The notes: generated by a model not told the origin, from the letters alone. A stretch of 64,000 nt of DNA from Aquanectria penicillioides (GCA_003415625.1 PYIU01000005.1:2485001-2549000), one strand, 5' to 3'. Positions 23,831 to 37,200 are shown, counted from the stretch's first letter. Program-made: numbers and translations.

Positions 23831-26034
23831 ATGGCCGTCTCGACAGCTACTGTCATGAGGACTATCACCTCAATCACAAACATTGCGATAACTGTTACGA
23901 GACAACCCGAAGTAGCTACAACCACACTTGCGCCAGTAACGACCACGGCTGTTGTCGAACAACCTGTTGTCAACCCCCCCAGAATGACTCGAGCTCCTCA
24001 ATTTCAACATTGAGCTCGACTTCGATCCCGCAACCTCCTCCAGGTGGACCACCCCTGGATCCTTCACCATCATCTTCGTCCTCATCTTCATCTTCATCCT
24101 CATCTTCTTCAACTTCAACTTTGTCGAGTTCAACAGCCAGCTCCACAACTACTTCTTCCTCTTCAGACCCGGCTCAAAACACTCCGGTATTTGACAAGCA
24201 ACCCATTACCACTTCGAGCCAGGCCCAAGATACCCCGGTATTCGATAAGCAACCTACTCTCACCTCTTCAGCCCCGGCTCAAGACTCGTCGGTTGCTGAT
24301 ACGCAGCCCACCTCCACGTCCGTGCCAGCTCAGAACACTCCTGTCTTTGACAAGCAACCAGTAGCTACGACCCAGACCAGCCTTCCCTCCCAAGAAGCCT
24401 CCCAACAGCCTGCGTCAACTACAGACCTGCAGACAACCCAGGATAGCTCCCCTGAGACAACGCAAAGAGTGACATCCCACTCGGTCGAGAAGGCTATTCT
24501 CCAGCCCGTGCCTGGCACGAGCACGACGTTGTCCACCTCAAGCATCACATCCTCAGGTCCAAGTTCCGCCTCTATCTCCTCTACTCCCTCATCCACCCTT
24601 TTGACCAGCACCACATCGACGGCTGCTTCTTCCCCTCAATCTACCGAGTCTTCGGTAAAATCAGCCGGCAATGATGCGGGATCGGGAATTACGAACCCTC
24701 AGTCCACTCTTACCACAGCTACTCTACCTGGTGGCCGGATAACGACCATCGCACTCGATGCCACAGCTGCTAGTGACAGTACTTCCAGTCCCTCTCAGAC
24801 TAGCATTGGTGTGGTTGCATCTGGCTCCAGCCAGACGACCTCGACCCCGGTTATCGTAGGAAGCATTGTCGGAAGTCTGGCAGCAGTATCAGTCATAGTG
24901 ATTTTGATATGGCTTGTGAGGAGACGAATGGCTAAGAACCGCCGCAGCACGCTTCTAACACCACTTTCACTCCCGCCTGGTGCTGGTGGCCGTGGCGAAA
25001 AGCACTATGAGATAGACACGGCGTCTTTGGGCCCTACTCCCCGGTCAACCAAGCTGGCAGCTGCCTTGATGGGCTACCCCAAGAAATTCGGCAAGAAGCT
25101 TAGCGTAATGCCAGCTGGCAACGAAAGCCCCAATGTCAACATGAACCGAGGAAACTCGCAATTCCTGGACTCCGCTAGCAGCCATAGCCGTCATGGCTCG
25201 GTCGATACACTAACTAACGGACCAGAGGGAAATACTCGCCTTAAGGGTTGGTGGTCGAGGGTGATTCAGGATGCAAGTTCTGATGATCTCTTGGCTCAAG
25301 ATATGGCGGAAAGAGCCAATCATGTGAGCCCTGCATATTTCCCTAGCATGGACGAGACCAGACTTGATCGCAACACACAACAAAGGAGGATGACTCGACC
25401 TCACAGCGTTAGCAGCTGGACTGATCGCGCCCCCAGCCCCAACCCCTTCACAGACGCCAATGCGATAGCCGGAGGCGCGCGAAGGCTGTCCAACCAAGCT
25501 CCTGCGACGTCTAACAACCCGTTCGCTGACTCTAACTCAATTACCCCCCCTGCAAGCGCTCAGGTGGCACCGGCTGGTTATGTTCAGGACGTACAGCGAT
25601 CGAGAGGTCAGATTTCGAGCCGCGGTCAGAGCCCTCGAATGACTGGTAGACCCGAGAGTTTCGATATCGTGTCTTTTTATCGCGACTCGGCAACTAACAG
25701 CTCGTTTGAGACGCGCCGGAATAAGGCCCATTCGAATCCATTTGATCTTGAAATCGACGGTCAGCAGCCCCCTATGGACCCTAGCATGCGTGCTCCACGC
25801 TATCCCGTGCCAAGCTCGTTCTACGATGTTCCAAGACCAGGGAGCACACGTACCCGTGGAGAAAGCTTTACCTCACGATACACAAGTGGTGCTGGCTGGG
25901 CAGGAGACTGGAGTGCCATGGGCCCTGTGTCTTCAAGATGGGGCAGCACAGTGGGATACGTGCCCATTGGGCATGTTCGGAGTGACAGTGATGGAAGCGC
26001 CATTGGCTCCTCCGGGGTCGGCCAGGCGATGTAA
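23831..26034 (+). CDS. mucin-like single-pass plasma membrane protein (Mid2/wall-sensor-like), N-terminus uncertain
   Basis: The frame ending at TAA 26032-26034 is open from 23812 but has no ATG near its beginning. From about 24010 it encodes a Ser/Thr/Pro-rich stalk with poly-Ser and four imperfect PVFDKQP-type repeats. One membrane span follows (VIVGSIVGSLAAVSVIVILI, then WLVRRR as a stop-transfer signal) at about 24858-24925, and then a cytoplasmic tail of about 370 residues. The tail carries three NPF motifs (PNPFTDA, NNPFADS, SNPFDLE). An ATG at 23831 in a GCCATGG context opens a Thr-rich frame that would join this one if the seven-C run at 23974-23980 had one more C, so I use it as a provisional start. 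An upstream intron is the alternative. Topology and composition fit a fungal wall-stress sensor or related membrane mucin; the exact family is not identified. Confidence 0.7.
24175..24362 (+). repeat. imperfect ~60-bp coding repeats in the mucin stalk
   Basis: Four tandem units, each encoding a variant of AQNTPVFDKQP followed by a Thr/Ser spacer. The third is diverged (AQDSSVADTQP). Such repeats form extended O-glycosylated stalks. Confidence 0.8.
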
Positions 26035-27592
26035 TTTATACAACCCATACAAGAGTTTGGTGTGGGACTTGCAGAAGAAGCAGGAGCAGCAGAGAGATGA
26101 TACCAATACGGAGGATTTTGCATGGAGAAACCCATTCAGTCGCTTTACTGAGAGATACCAACGATGGACGACGCATGGCGTTTATGGACAGTGAGATCTT
26201 TTGAAAGATATCCCATGAGAGGAGGGTGAAGCAAGTAAAAAAAAAAAACCAAGAAGGCGTGGCAATACTTGACGAGATTGCATCAAAAATGACACAATCA
26301 CTTGCATATCAGAAAATGACGGGCTTTGAAAACTAGATGAAGCATTCATCCTGATACAACTAGACAGCTGAGGCTACTTTCACTCTATATACCACCTTTC
26401 TTTTCTTCTACATTTTGACTACTTGATTTTGTTTGCAATACTTGGGCACAGTGTATGCTTTTCATCCTGATTTCGTCTGGTCCGATCTGTCCCATTGTAC
26501 TACTGGGATATGTCTGCGAGAGCAGGGATCAATGTGGAGATGTTCAATGAAGGGGGCTTACCACCTTACTACACCGTTACTGTTGCATTTGGAGGGTTAC
26601 AATTGTTTTTATATGGGATGATTCTTGAGGACTGAGGTGAAAACCAAGCGTCCGGCATGCTGGGGATGGAGATTGCCGATCAGGGTCTGAAGCTCAATGC
26701 GTGCCTGGTTTGTGCGGTAGATGATGGTATTCGTAGTTGGTTTAAAAGATACACAATGATGTCAATCCTAAGGCAAGCATTAGTTTACTCGCCCTATAGT
26801 TCAGATACGACTTGCACAATCGAATCTAGGCTCTGGCGCCTTTCCTTACTGGGGTATAGTGGAGATTGCAACTATTTGAACATAAGGGTTCGTTCACGAC
26901 GGAAACGTTGAGATGAATGAATTGTCATCTTTTGAGCCCACACTTGGACTCGTGATTTAGAATTATCAGAAACTTTTAACTTGGGATGGATAAATAACTC
27001 GACCATTGACGCCATAATATCTCCAAAAATGACCGAAGACGAACGGGTGTACTACACTGGAAAAACTGGCAATTTGACAACGGCCTCATCTCGACACAGC
27101 TTTCCTTCCATTTGATTTTTCTTGATAAGGCTTTCATCCTTGGACTAATTGTCTTTCGAGGCCCTGAGAAATTGTATCAAAGAGCCTTGCACGTACTACC
27201 TTGTCGCTAACTATTTTGCTGACTGCTGGAGTAACGTTCTTGTTCCTCTGCGAATATGTCAATGCAATAATCTCTGTCAAACAAGTCTTATGTATTGAAA
27301 TACATCGGATTTTCTTTATTAAGTACGTACTATTTGGTCTGTAAACTTTGAAGACCAATCACACTGTTCATCACTGGCCAAATGCCCGCCCCTGTGCTCA
27401 AGTTACAGTTAGGAGGAGAAAACTGGATGTCCCCATAAACACCCTTTTGAAGGATAGAGTGTTCTAGGAAAAAGAATAGAGACGGTACGCTCGATATTGA
27501 TGTGCATCACGCTCTATCGGAAGGACACAGGCTTGAGTGCTCGGGGGCAAGGTTCAGCATTTGTTGCCATGACTATTCTCCTCATGCTCCTT
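26035..27592. other. intergenic, nothing recognised
   Basis: About 1.5 kb between the mucin-like gene and the first 5S rRNA gene. It begins with the mucin gene 3' UTR and becomes richer in A+T toward 27 kb. No open frame has recognisable protein features. Confidence 0.5.
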
Positions 27593-27598
27593 TATAAG
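27593..27598 (+). promoter_or_regulatory. TATA-like element of 5S rRNA gene 1
   Basis: TATAAG lies 29 bp before the first base of the 5S coding sequence. The same hexamer at the same spacing precedes the 5S copy at 55819, and the two flanks share TATAAGTCGRTTGGCY. Upstream TATA elements are known to be needed for 5S transcription in Neurospora and S. pombe. Confidence 0.7.
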
Positions 27599-27621
27599 TC
27601 GGTTGGCTTTAGTATCCCTTC

Positions 27622-27740
27622 ACATACGACCATACCCATCAGAGAACTCGGGATCCCGTCCGCTCTCCCATAGATAAACTGATGAGGGGCGGATTAGTAG
27701 TTGGGTCGGTGACGACCAGCGAATCCCCGCTGTTGTATGT
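27622..27740 (+). rRNA. 5S ribosomal RNA
   Basis: A 119-nt sequence starting ACATACGACC and ending GCTGTTGTATGT, with complementary ends that form helix I, followed at once by a T run (27740-27744) that terminates RNA polymerase III. Internal blocks GATCCCGTCCGCTC and TAGTAGTTGGGTCGGTGAC match the fungal 5S rRNA consensus. A TATAAG element lies at -29. It is a lone copy, consistent with dispersed 5S genes outside the rDNA array. Confidence 0.95.
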
Positions 27741-27744
27741 TTTT

Positions 27745-30052
27745 GTCTTTTGTCTCTTGACAAAGCCATTCTCTCCCCCCCCCTTTTTTTTTGTCTAGTG
27801 GAGCTAGTCAGAAGTGGATCGATCTTTGTCAAGATACCTGGAACCTTACGTTTCGCCCACTGCTCAGAATGACGATGTTCTATAACTGCCTCGCCAAGAA
27901 GGATAATCACGAAACGCCTATACTGTCTTCTTGTAGAGAGCAGCCGGATTTTTAAGCAGCCTAGGGTGAGATTGTGGGCCAGAGTGTTCTCCGAACCATA
28001 TGTATGGTACCTCGGAGACGTAGAGACTCGTGATTTTCGCTCTTCACCGATAGATAGTCCTGCTTCGACCTCATCTTGGAGCTGTTGGGGAACGACTCAC
28101 GTGGTTTTCCAGCTTCGACGGTCGAGAACTGTTCGGTGGAGATACCAAGCAGAGCATGGCTGTCACTGACATTTCTGTATGCCAATTTAATCCTCTATGC
28201 TACGGTACATTCTACTCTTATGACATTATCAGCTCCAAGTCTGTTATGTTATGCTGGAAGTAAAAATGTCTAGACCTAAAACTTGTAGTTTTGGATGCAA
28301 GATCATCACAGAGTCAAAATTAGCTTTTCTGTGAAGCACGGACGAGTTGTTATTTTCGTGCCGATTCAGGATGATTCCTACTCTTCAGAGTGACCCCTCA
28401 CCTGAAGAACCCCTGAGTTCAACGACACCTTTGGGTCTGGTTCACAACGACTGTGGAGAGGACTGGTACTAAACTGGGTTGGGGTTTCGGCCTGGGACTC
28501 GCTCACTGAGTTTGCTACAAAATGGTAAGAAGACCTAGAAATTGGTCATGTTATTTTGTTTTTGACGGCTCTGAAAAAATGGATTCGTCGTCACTACCTC
28601 TTCAAAGGGAGATTTCATCATTTCCCTTAGGTCAGACAATGAAGGTGATACAGAAAAAGCACATCCGAGGATGAAACAGACACTTGGATTTCATTCTTAA
28701 AAAATTTCTTCAGAAATTGATCCTCACTTAAGCACAGTTCTCCGAACTATAATTCCCAACAAGCTGCGTGTCGTTAAATCTCGTCATGATCGGGCTTGAT
28801 GCATGATGCAAAGAATGATTCTCTCCCGCCGTCAAACCTCTCAATGAGCGCCTTGCTGGGACTTTAAAATGCCTCGAGCACTGGACGTGGAGTAATTTAC
28901 GGAGAGTCTTGGTGGGGTGCAGTTGTTACGACAACAGCCCAGGCCATGGGACCTCGATGCTAAGATTTTCATAGTTCCAAGAGGCAAATTGGCGGTTGTG
29001 GAACATGCGTATTAGGGTGATGATGAATGAATGGTCGTGAATTCACTGGAGGAGGTGCCTGTGCGAATGCGATTCATCAGAATCGTACTAGGGCACAGCA
29101 GAGGAGACACGGCCACATCCCAATTAGACAGCGTCTAACACTGTCATTGTTGGCTGCAACGACTCGAAGCCGCGGTATGAAACCCGTGGTGCATTATGAG
29201 ACCAGGGGGCCCATCTCATTGGACGAACGCAGTTCCTTTTACACGTTTCCAATCGCGAATGGCTTCCCAAGGCTATAGTAAGCCATCCTTACACGCAGAA
29301 GAAAAAACCACTTCCTGGTGGTGTGACAAGCTCATGACATCATCCCCACTTTACCACCACAAGCTCTGGAGCTCAGAGCGAACGGATCCTTGCGCGGGTA
29401 TTTGATTGGTCATCGGCTTATTAAATGACATGCAGGGCGACGCGAAAAGTCGCGGCCGACGCGCGCATTTCGCTCCAGCCGGCGCGTAAATTAACGTCGC
29501 TCGCGTCCTCGCCCGCTCCACTCTCTCTACCTCAAGCCCTCAAGCGCCGTGTCAAATTGCGAGAGAAAAAATTGTGTGCATACGAGAGCTTCACCTGCCT
29601 AGAGAGAAATATTTCACACTATCAATGGCATCCATCCATGACATTCCAGCCGACCTCCCAAAAGAATAATCCATCCGTGAAAATAGGGGGAAACCTGCCA
29701 CTGCTCGTAGCCATTGTCTTCCACCTTTCCATCTGTCCCGTGAGCACCGTTGAGATGAAACAATGTATCTCCCGCCTGGCCTGGAAATGAGGCCACTCCA
29801 CCCTCTTGGGCCATTCAAGGTGGCCACTGATGCCCAGTTGTCTATTCCAACGCCGAAAACCAAATAGAAAAAAAACCAAGAGCCTTTGTACACCAGGTGG
29901 ATCATTAAAATCCAGGTAATAAAACTGCCGAGACAAAATAAAACATGCGTGCGCGCGTGCTGCAATATGTGCTGTCATGGTATCATGTACACAAGGAAAC
30001 GAAGGGGGGGGGGAGGCCGTTATGCTGGCCGAGTTCTTGTCGACTGGTCTCT
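27745..30052. other. intergenic, nothing recognised
   Basis: About 2.3 kb following the 5S gene. Moderately A+T-rich with many stops in all frames up to 29 kb. I see no supported gene. A 10-G run lies near 30005-30014. Confidence 0.5.
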
Positions 30053-31261
30053 TCACGCCAGGGGCTCGTCAAAGGTCAGCCGTCGACGGGCCACGCTGAG
30101 AGGCGTTCGGGTCGCAGGCATAACGACCGGCGTCTTCCAAGGCTTCTGTGCCGGGCTAGGGGTGATATTGACGAAATCGGCAAAGTCAAAGCCTTGGCCG
30201 GGTGTGGTGGGGAAGAGGTTTCCACCACGGGAGTCATCATCATGGACGAAGGCAAGTCCAGCTTGCTGTTCTTTTGAGGGGCGTTGATGGAGGGTCCATG
30301 CGGGTCTTGGTCGTGCGGACCGCCGGGGATGGTGAGGCCGCGAGGTAAAGCAGCAGATCAGCACCCTCCTCCCCAGACTTGCCACCATTTGCGCCTGATG
30401 CCACATCGTCCTTGCTCCGTTTGTTAGCGAGCGAGCGGGTGCGCATGGGCGGTGTGCGAGGGGGCGATGATCGCATGTTGGCGGCGTTGAAGGAGTGGAC
30501 AGGTAGAAGGTCGTCATCATCATCCGAGGGAGCTGCGAAGTTGGGCGAAGTGAGCTCGCTGGTCATGAGGCGCTGTTGGAAGAAGGAGACATCCGGGCCG
30601 CCAGAGGTGGTAAAGTGTTGCTGGCGGCGGGGTTTGATAGGAGACGAATGGGCCAACTGGTGGCTGTCTTTCCAAGAAGCAATTCCGCTGAAGGTCTTGT
30701 GGGCAGTTGGGGAACCACGGAAACGCTTGCTTGGGCTGGATGAGATGTTTTCAAATGTGGCAAAGTAGGTGCGCTTGCGGTGGCCGGTGCTCCCGTTGCT
30801 GGAGCCCACAGCATCAGAGAACAGGGGCGCTTTGAGAGGGGAGCTCATGAGGGTGCGGGAGGGGTATGGGAGATCTGAGGCAGAAGATGAAGAGTCAGAG
30901 AGGACATCGCCTTCCACAAGGCGCTTCCGTCGCATCTCCTCTTCGAGCTTCGGTTCGATAGTATCGAGGGTAAGATCTTCCCAGCCATGCTTGGTCTTGA
31001 ACTGGGCGAGGGCGAGACGATTCTGCAAGCGACGAGCGATCTAAAAAGTGCAAGAAAAAGAAAAGTAATTAGCACGATTCTTCTTGAATTTATGCACAGT
31101 TCCCAACTAGCATCGGCGGTTGATGATGAGGCAGATGGGGATTGGTGATGGGGTAGTGAGAGGGGGTTGGTTCGCATCCCTGAACTTACCTTGCTCACTT
31201 CTGCACGCTTGAGGACGCTGTCCACGACATCCTCAGGCTGCTTCTTCCACGGCGACGACAT
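30053..31261 (-). CDS. Whi5/Nrm1-like G1/S transcriptional repressor, with apparent double frameshift
   Basis: Exon 1 is 31261-31190 (MSSPWKKQPEDVVDSVLKRA...). A 149-bp intron (GTAAGT donor, TTTTAG acceptor, 31041-31189) leads to exon 2 from 31040. Exon 2 opens with ARRLQNRLALAQFKTKHGW, the Whi5/Nrm1 GTB motif that binds SBF/MBF transcription factors. Ser/Pro-rich segments with several SP/TP sites follow, likely CDK targets. The frame that starts exon 2 reaches MDPPSTP and then stops at about 30240. The next expected segment (KNSKLDLPSSMMMTP) lies in a second frame, and the expected C-terminus (GNLFPTTPGQGFDFADF, NITPSPAQ, RRRLTFDEPLA) in the third, ending at 30053. Each switch needs one extra base, at about 30278-30281 (C-run) and about 30228. 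Base-call errors or real mutations could both explain this. Confidence 0.82.
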
Positions 31262-34200
31262 GGCCTCGTGCTTTTGGAAACTTCTGGTTTAGACCTTCTC
31301 CTTCTTGCGAATTTGGTGAATGCCCTGATGAATCGATTGTGGTCGGCGGGTGCGACGAGGAGAAAAGCTGATGAGGCAGATGACGGTTCAGGCGGAGGTG
31401 GTGTGTGAAGAAGGTTTGCGCAGTCGAGCGCTGAGACTAAAGTGGGTAGGAGAGTTGAGTGGGCGACCAAGACCGACCAGACGGGGGAGGGGGGTCAGGC
31501 CCAAGGTTAAGGCAAGGTGTAAGCGGCCTGGGGGATGGAAGGATGGAAGCGTGAGGTGTCTGAGACTCTGGGAACTGGTCTCTTTTTCCCGAATGGGCGA
31601 ACGAATAGCTACCTCGAGCTACTACAGAGAGATATTAAGAGATATCAAGAGAGACCAGGAGAGAGAGACACTGGTAAAGGGGGAGAGACAGAAAATGATG
31701 GACGGCTGGTTGGTTGCTGTGGTTGTTGTGTGAACGGAGCGAGAAAGTGAAAATGCGTTGCGTGCAAAAGTGAACACAGTGGGTTTTTTTTTTCTTTCCT
31801 TTTTTTTTTTTTGCTCCTCCGTGCTGGCAGGCTACTACTCTGCTCTTGCACCCGGGGAAACGTAGCAATCAAGTAGTGCCTTGGTCATCGGAGAGCGCCA
31901 AATTGACTGGCCGCTGGCGTGCTCCCGCCCCAGAGCGCCAGAACGAAATTGGTGCATTCCTCTGGAAACGGGCCACTTTCGCCCCCCCCCAGATTAAACG
32001 TGAGCACATACACTGAGCCAAGCCATGCACAGCGAAACCGCCCAGTGACACCACGGCAAGCCACTCACCACCCTAGCCCACTCATGCACGCACTTTGAAC
32101 CGGCAACGCAACGCAACGCCGCAACGCAGGGCCCAAGAAGAGCGACCGGGCTCTGTTGGAAGCCTCAGGGCACAACGCTCCAGGGGCAGAGGGGGGAGGG
32201 GGAGGGCCCGCTCGCCGCCACCTGAGGCGCTCTCTCACTCGCCCAGTCTCACCCTCATAGCCTTGCCAGCACGCACTACCTGCCTAGCACTGGCCTACGC
32301 AGCCACTTTGCCGGCGCTCCCTGAACATCCAGGGGCTGGCTTACAGGGCCCCAGGCTTCAAGAGGGCTATAATCGTCTCAACTTACAGGCCTAGCCTACC
32401 CGAGGCACAGCGTCTCAACCACTAATTTTAACCGCTCTACCCAGGCCGAGCATCTCCGAGCGTCTTCCCGTTTCCAAGCTGATGCAGGGCGAGACCAGAC
32501 CAGACACCAGACAGTCCACGACGGCGGGACAGGGACGGGGACGAGACGGGCGTCTCCGTCTATGTTCGTTGGCCCGGCGGCCAGTCGAGTCCAACTCCCA
32601 ACTCGGCTCCTGTTCCTTGCTTGTTCAGTTCGTTGGCTAGCTGATCGTCAGCGGAACTGGGCCCCTCCAGGCCCAATCGCTGTCCTCAAGATCGATCAAA
32701 TTGCTTGCCCCCCCTGTCTTCTCCCTCCTCGCCCTCAACTATTCCCTAGAATGGCAATTCAGCCCATCTCCGTTGGTGATGATTGTTCCGTTCCCGCCCC
32801 GATGACGATGTGCTGGCATCGCCCGCTGCCGAGACGCAAGGCGCACCAATCATGCCCTCAAGTCTGTTGATAACATCCCTGGACAGTTGGGCTTTCTTGC
32901 TGCAGCTTAGACTCACCATCCCCTTTCTCCTATTCACAATTCTCCACTTGTTTGTCCAGGTAGCCTCAGCAACTTCTGTTTAGACTACGATCTCGTGAAT
33001 GCTATTATTCGTATAGCAATTGTCTGATACTCGCTCCCTCCCTACGACGACTAGTTGTCACGAACCGTAACCTCAAACGGGGCACAGAACCCAAAATGTC
33101 GGCATGGTCGCCACATTGGGGCGGACCAGTGCCCAAACCGGTCGCGACACTCACTCAATGACCGTTGAAAAGCCTGCGTAGTGTCTTTATCATGTCAGTT
33201 AAACAATCAAGTCGGTCAATTGAAGGACCTCCAGCCAATCTGAAAAAGGCTAAGGGAGCCGTCAATGAGGTCTGGGCTCAGCCGGTTTAGACTAGAAAAT
33301 GACCTGGCAATCAAACTTGATGGACAGAGCTTCTCATCCAGCCGCTACCTAACTGCTAAATAACTTCTGGCAAAGCGGAGGCTAACTCTATGGTACCATA
33401 AAGTGCATTGTCAAACTGAGATGAGCATAGATCTCGTACTCCCTGCAAACATTGGACATGGTACACAAACTCTTGAGATATATGACGATGACAGATAACT
33501 ACGGAACAACTGTTCCCAACAACACGTGGGCCTGCTGATTATTGGAACGACACAGCCGAAGTGCGACACAGAAGCCAATATCTAGGAATAGTGCGGGGCC
33601 GGGCCATTCAATTCATGGCTCTCACCCTGTCTCTACTGCCGCTGGGGGAGGGGGACTAGAAACGAATGGAACGATAGGGATAGCAATGATAAGTTAACCA
33701 AGCCAAAGAAGCGAAAACAAGGTAGAAACCATGGCAATGTGGCCCAGAGTAGGAAGATCATCAACTAAGTGCACGGTCACGGTACATTGGAGCCGGGCAC
33801 ACAGCCATGGAAAAAGCTCGTGTTATTACTCCGGAAATCAACCTTGCTTACAGAGTCGTGTTGGCCTGATGACGACTCCCTCACCTTACTGCACCTGTAC
33901 CATACCCCTGGCCTATGACTGTCGATTGCATCGTTGGGAAGAGGATGGTAGGATGCAAGATGGGGGATGCTGGGGGTCAAAGATAAGAAGGCCTCGTCTC
34001 AATCGACAATCACGATAGAGATGAGAGGGTATGGTTGAGCGCAGAAAACTGGTCTGAGATAGAGACAGGAGGCGGAGGAGGCGGAGGAGGAGGTACTGTA
34101 CTCTGTGCAACATACAAAAAAAAAACACCCCCGGATCAAAATTGGAGACCGGGAGATGAGTGTTGTTAATTAGCCGCTGACTATTTTGCTCTCCCGGGAA

Positions 34201-37200
34201 GTGGGTTGGCTCAGCATGGGCGTGCACATGGGCCCAGTGTGGGATGGGAGTGGAGCAGAACAGGCCAAGAAGCAAGGAAGCAACCAAGCAGGCATCTCGA
34301 TGATAATGTGTAACGGCAGGTGCATGTTTATTCAAGACGAGACAAGACCAAACAAAGGAGAGTTGGTTCAACATTTCCATGCTCATGCTTGTGCCATGTG
34401 CGAAGGAATGAGAGACGTGGAATCGAAAACTGCCGAGAACAAAGGAGAGACGAACTCTGTTTTTCACAGCCCCGTATTTTTCAGCTGGCTGCCCCAAGCC
34501 AGCGGCGACGAGGCTCGCCAGAATGGGAAGCTCACTCGCTGCTGAACCAGCAAGCCGAATGTCGTCGACATGTGCAAGTCGTCGTCAGCTTCCCCGTAAT
34601 ATCTGTCCGTATTTCCATCCCACTCTACCAACCTGCAGCCGCCATACCGCCGCCAGAGAGCCCCAAAGCAACATCTCCCCATTTCTCTCTTTTTTTTCTT
34701 TTAAGAGACGATGAAAGAAAGAAAGAAAGAGTCCTTTCTTACATATGACCAGGGAACATTGACAAGAAACAAAGCAGAATGTATGGTTGTGCACTTTGCA
34801 AATTAAGAAGTATCTTGTCTTGTGGACCAGCACATTCATGTAGTGCCCTGGTAGTGCTGTGATGTGCAGTCTCTGCAAGCTGAGGATCTACTGATCCGCT
34901 AGCACTGTTGTCCATTGCAAGCCAGTCCGCCACTCCGCCCGCCCACCAGCGTCTAGGCCTTGCGCCGTCGTTGGAATGGAGGGGGACGATGGGCTTACTG
35001 AGAGGGTGGTGCGGGACGGGCGGAAGAAGGAAGAATGCAAGAGGGTAACAATGTACCGTACCTTTTGGCCTACTTGCATAGCAGAACGAGTTCGCTGCGA
35101 TGGCTGTGCGTATTAGAGGTGCTCGCATTGGCTCCCTCGTGTCGTCTGGAGGGTGTCTCATTGCGGCTGGGCTGGTTGACAAGATCGTATCGAGTAATCT
35201 GCAACGCATGGCATCGGGGCTAGCAGGCCAAGGAGGTTGGTAAATATAGCAGCAGCGCACTGGTTGAAGCTCAGAAATGACGTCCCCATTCACCGACCTC
35301 CTCCCTCATGATAACATAACCCACCCGTCTTGAATAAAACAACGGACATACTTCTGAAACGAGAGGGACAACCCAACGGGTGGTTCTTGTCCAGTGCCTT
35401 GATATTCGCTGGGCAACCCACATATTATACCCAACAGGATCTTATCCCCCATGGATGTGTTTCTTTGTTTCTTTGCTTCTCCCCTGCAGATAGAGAGAGC
35501 GGTAAACGGGGAGAATGTGTTGTTCCCTTCCTTGCCTTGGTCTTGCGTCTCCAGCGCAATTTCGTTGGAGGATGTACCAAGGCCCGCCTTCAACAGGGCG
35601 ACGTCATCAATTGACAACCCAAGGGATCCAACGGGGGATCCATCCGTAGACCCTAAACCGCACCCGCCGCAAATTCGCCGACTGTTGGCCTGGCTTTTCT
35701 CATCATGGAAGATCCATCCACCGCCTGGCACTTTGGTACAGACCACCTACGTATATAGGAAGTACATGGCGCCTTGGAGGGGGATGAGGGATGATATTTC
35801 GAGCGGTGGATATTGACTATTGCCGCTGGTAGCGGGCTGATGATATGTGCGGTTCTGCGCCTTCTCTCCACCACAGCCCACATTCGTTGCTTTCGCTGTG
35901 TGGCCGTCCAACCATGAAGCCCAGGAGGAGGTCCTGTGCGCGGTGCTTCGTGCGCCAAAAGGGAGGCAGGTGTTGATAGGGATAGACACGAGGAGTTGGT
36001 CGATGGATGCAATCGCTACGCACATCTGTGGCGCACATTCCTCGGATGGCTTTGCGTTTCCCAGTCCGTAGTCTACCGACCGTCACAAGGCGAGAGAGCC
36101 GGGTTCGATATGCCAGTGGCGACAAGGCAGTTTGCGGGTATTGAACTCAAACATCGAGCTGGACGGATTCATCTCGTGGTTCAGTACTGCACTCGCTCCG
36201 TGCCTATCGCAGCTAGTCAGAGGCAGCTGTTAGTCCCATCACTCCATCGCTGTTAGTCCCACCGCTGGATAGTTGGAGCCAGGGTAATTACGCAGTACCG
36301 CAGCGCACTCCACCTTTGCACGCTCTGGTGGCATCCACTTGTTCCTCCACCTTTCTCTAGTCGCTACTACAATAGTGTGTACCATGCCCGGTAGCTTGTG
36401 CCTTTTGCCTCCGGGCATGCGTCGTTGTCGCACTGGATGGATGCTGGATGTACAGTACCTTTAACTTGGACACCCCAGTAAACCCCCAGCATCTCGCCCC
36501 AGCAGACCCAGCCCCGTTGGCTCGTTCGGACCCTCGTCGTCGTGTTGTTCTGCTGTACAGAGCATGTATGTACGGAGCAGCTGTCCCTACGTCGTCCACC
36601 ACCATCCCGTCATCCCGTCATCCACATCCACATCCACATCCACATCCACATCCACATCCAAGGATCCAGGGGGGCGAAGGCTATGTACATAGTACTGCTG
36701 CCACTCCAATCTTCCCCATCTCATCGCGGGGGTGTGATTTTTCCTTTTCTTTCCTCTGCCTCGCCTACCTCCCTTGTGGGCGTCTTTCTCGCTTCTTCTT
36801 CCTTATTTTCCCCTCTCTCGCTCTTGCCAATTCTCGATTGCGTTTCTTCTATGACGCAAAGATCGTAGTAATTACGCCTCGACTTGGCACCTGCCTATCC
36901 ACCCGTCGCTCGCTTTTTATTGCCTACACGCCACTCACACACCCCCGGGCGTCGCTCACTCCACCGTCACACCCCGTTCGCAGCCAAGGCATACGTCGTT
37001 CTCCCTTCCCACGCACCTGGCTCACACTGAACACCGCGTCTCTGGACAAGACGGGTTGCTGGTTCATCTCCAAGTCCCAAACAACCCAAACCTGGATCGG
37101 CCTGTTTTAATTCTTTCAAACCTCGCCCCTTGCGCCACGGCTGTCTTGCCTTCGACGACACACTCGCTTTCTCCCCTCCACGAACCGTAGCAAACCGCCC

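Noticed and set aside
24044..24364. His/Leu-rich frame over the mucin stalk
   Set aside because: It is a shadow frame of the Ser/Thr repeat coding sequence.
13225..36660. CRISPR-like or phage-like repeats
   Set aside because: All direct repeats in this range are short tandem microsatellites without spacers, and the genome is eukaryotic.
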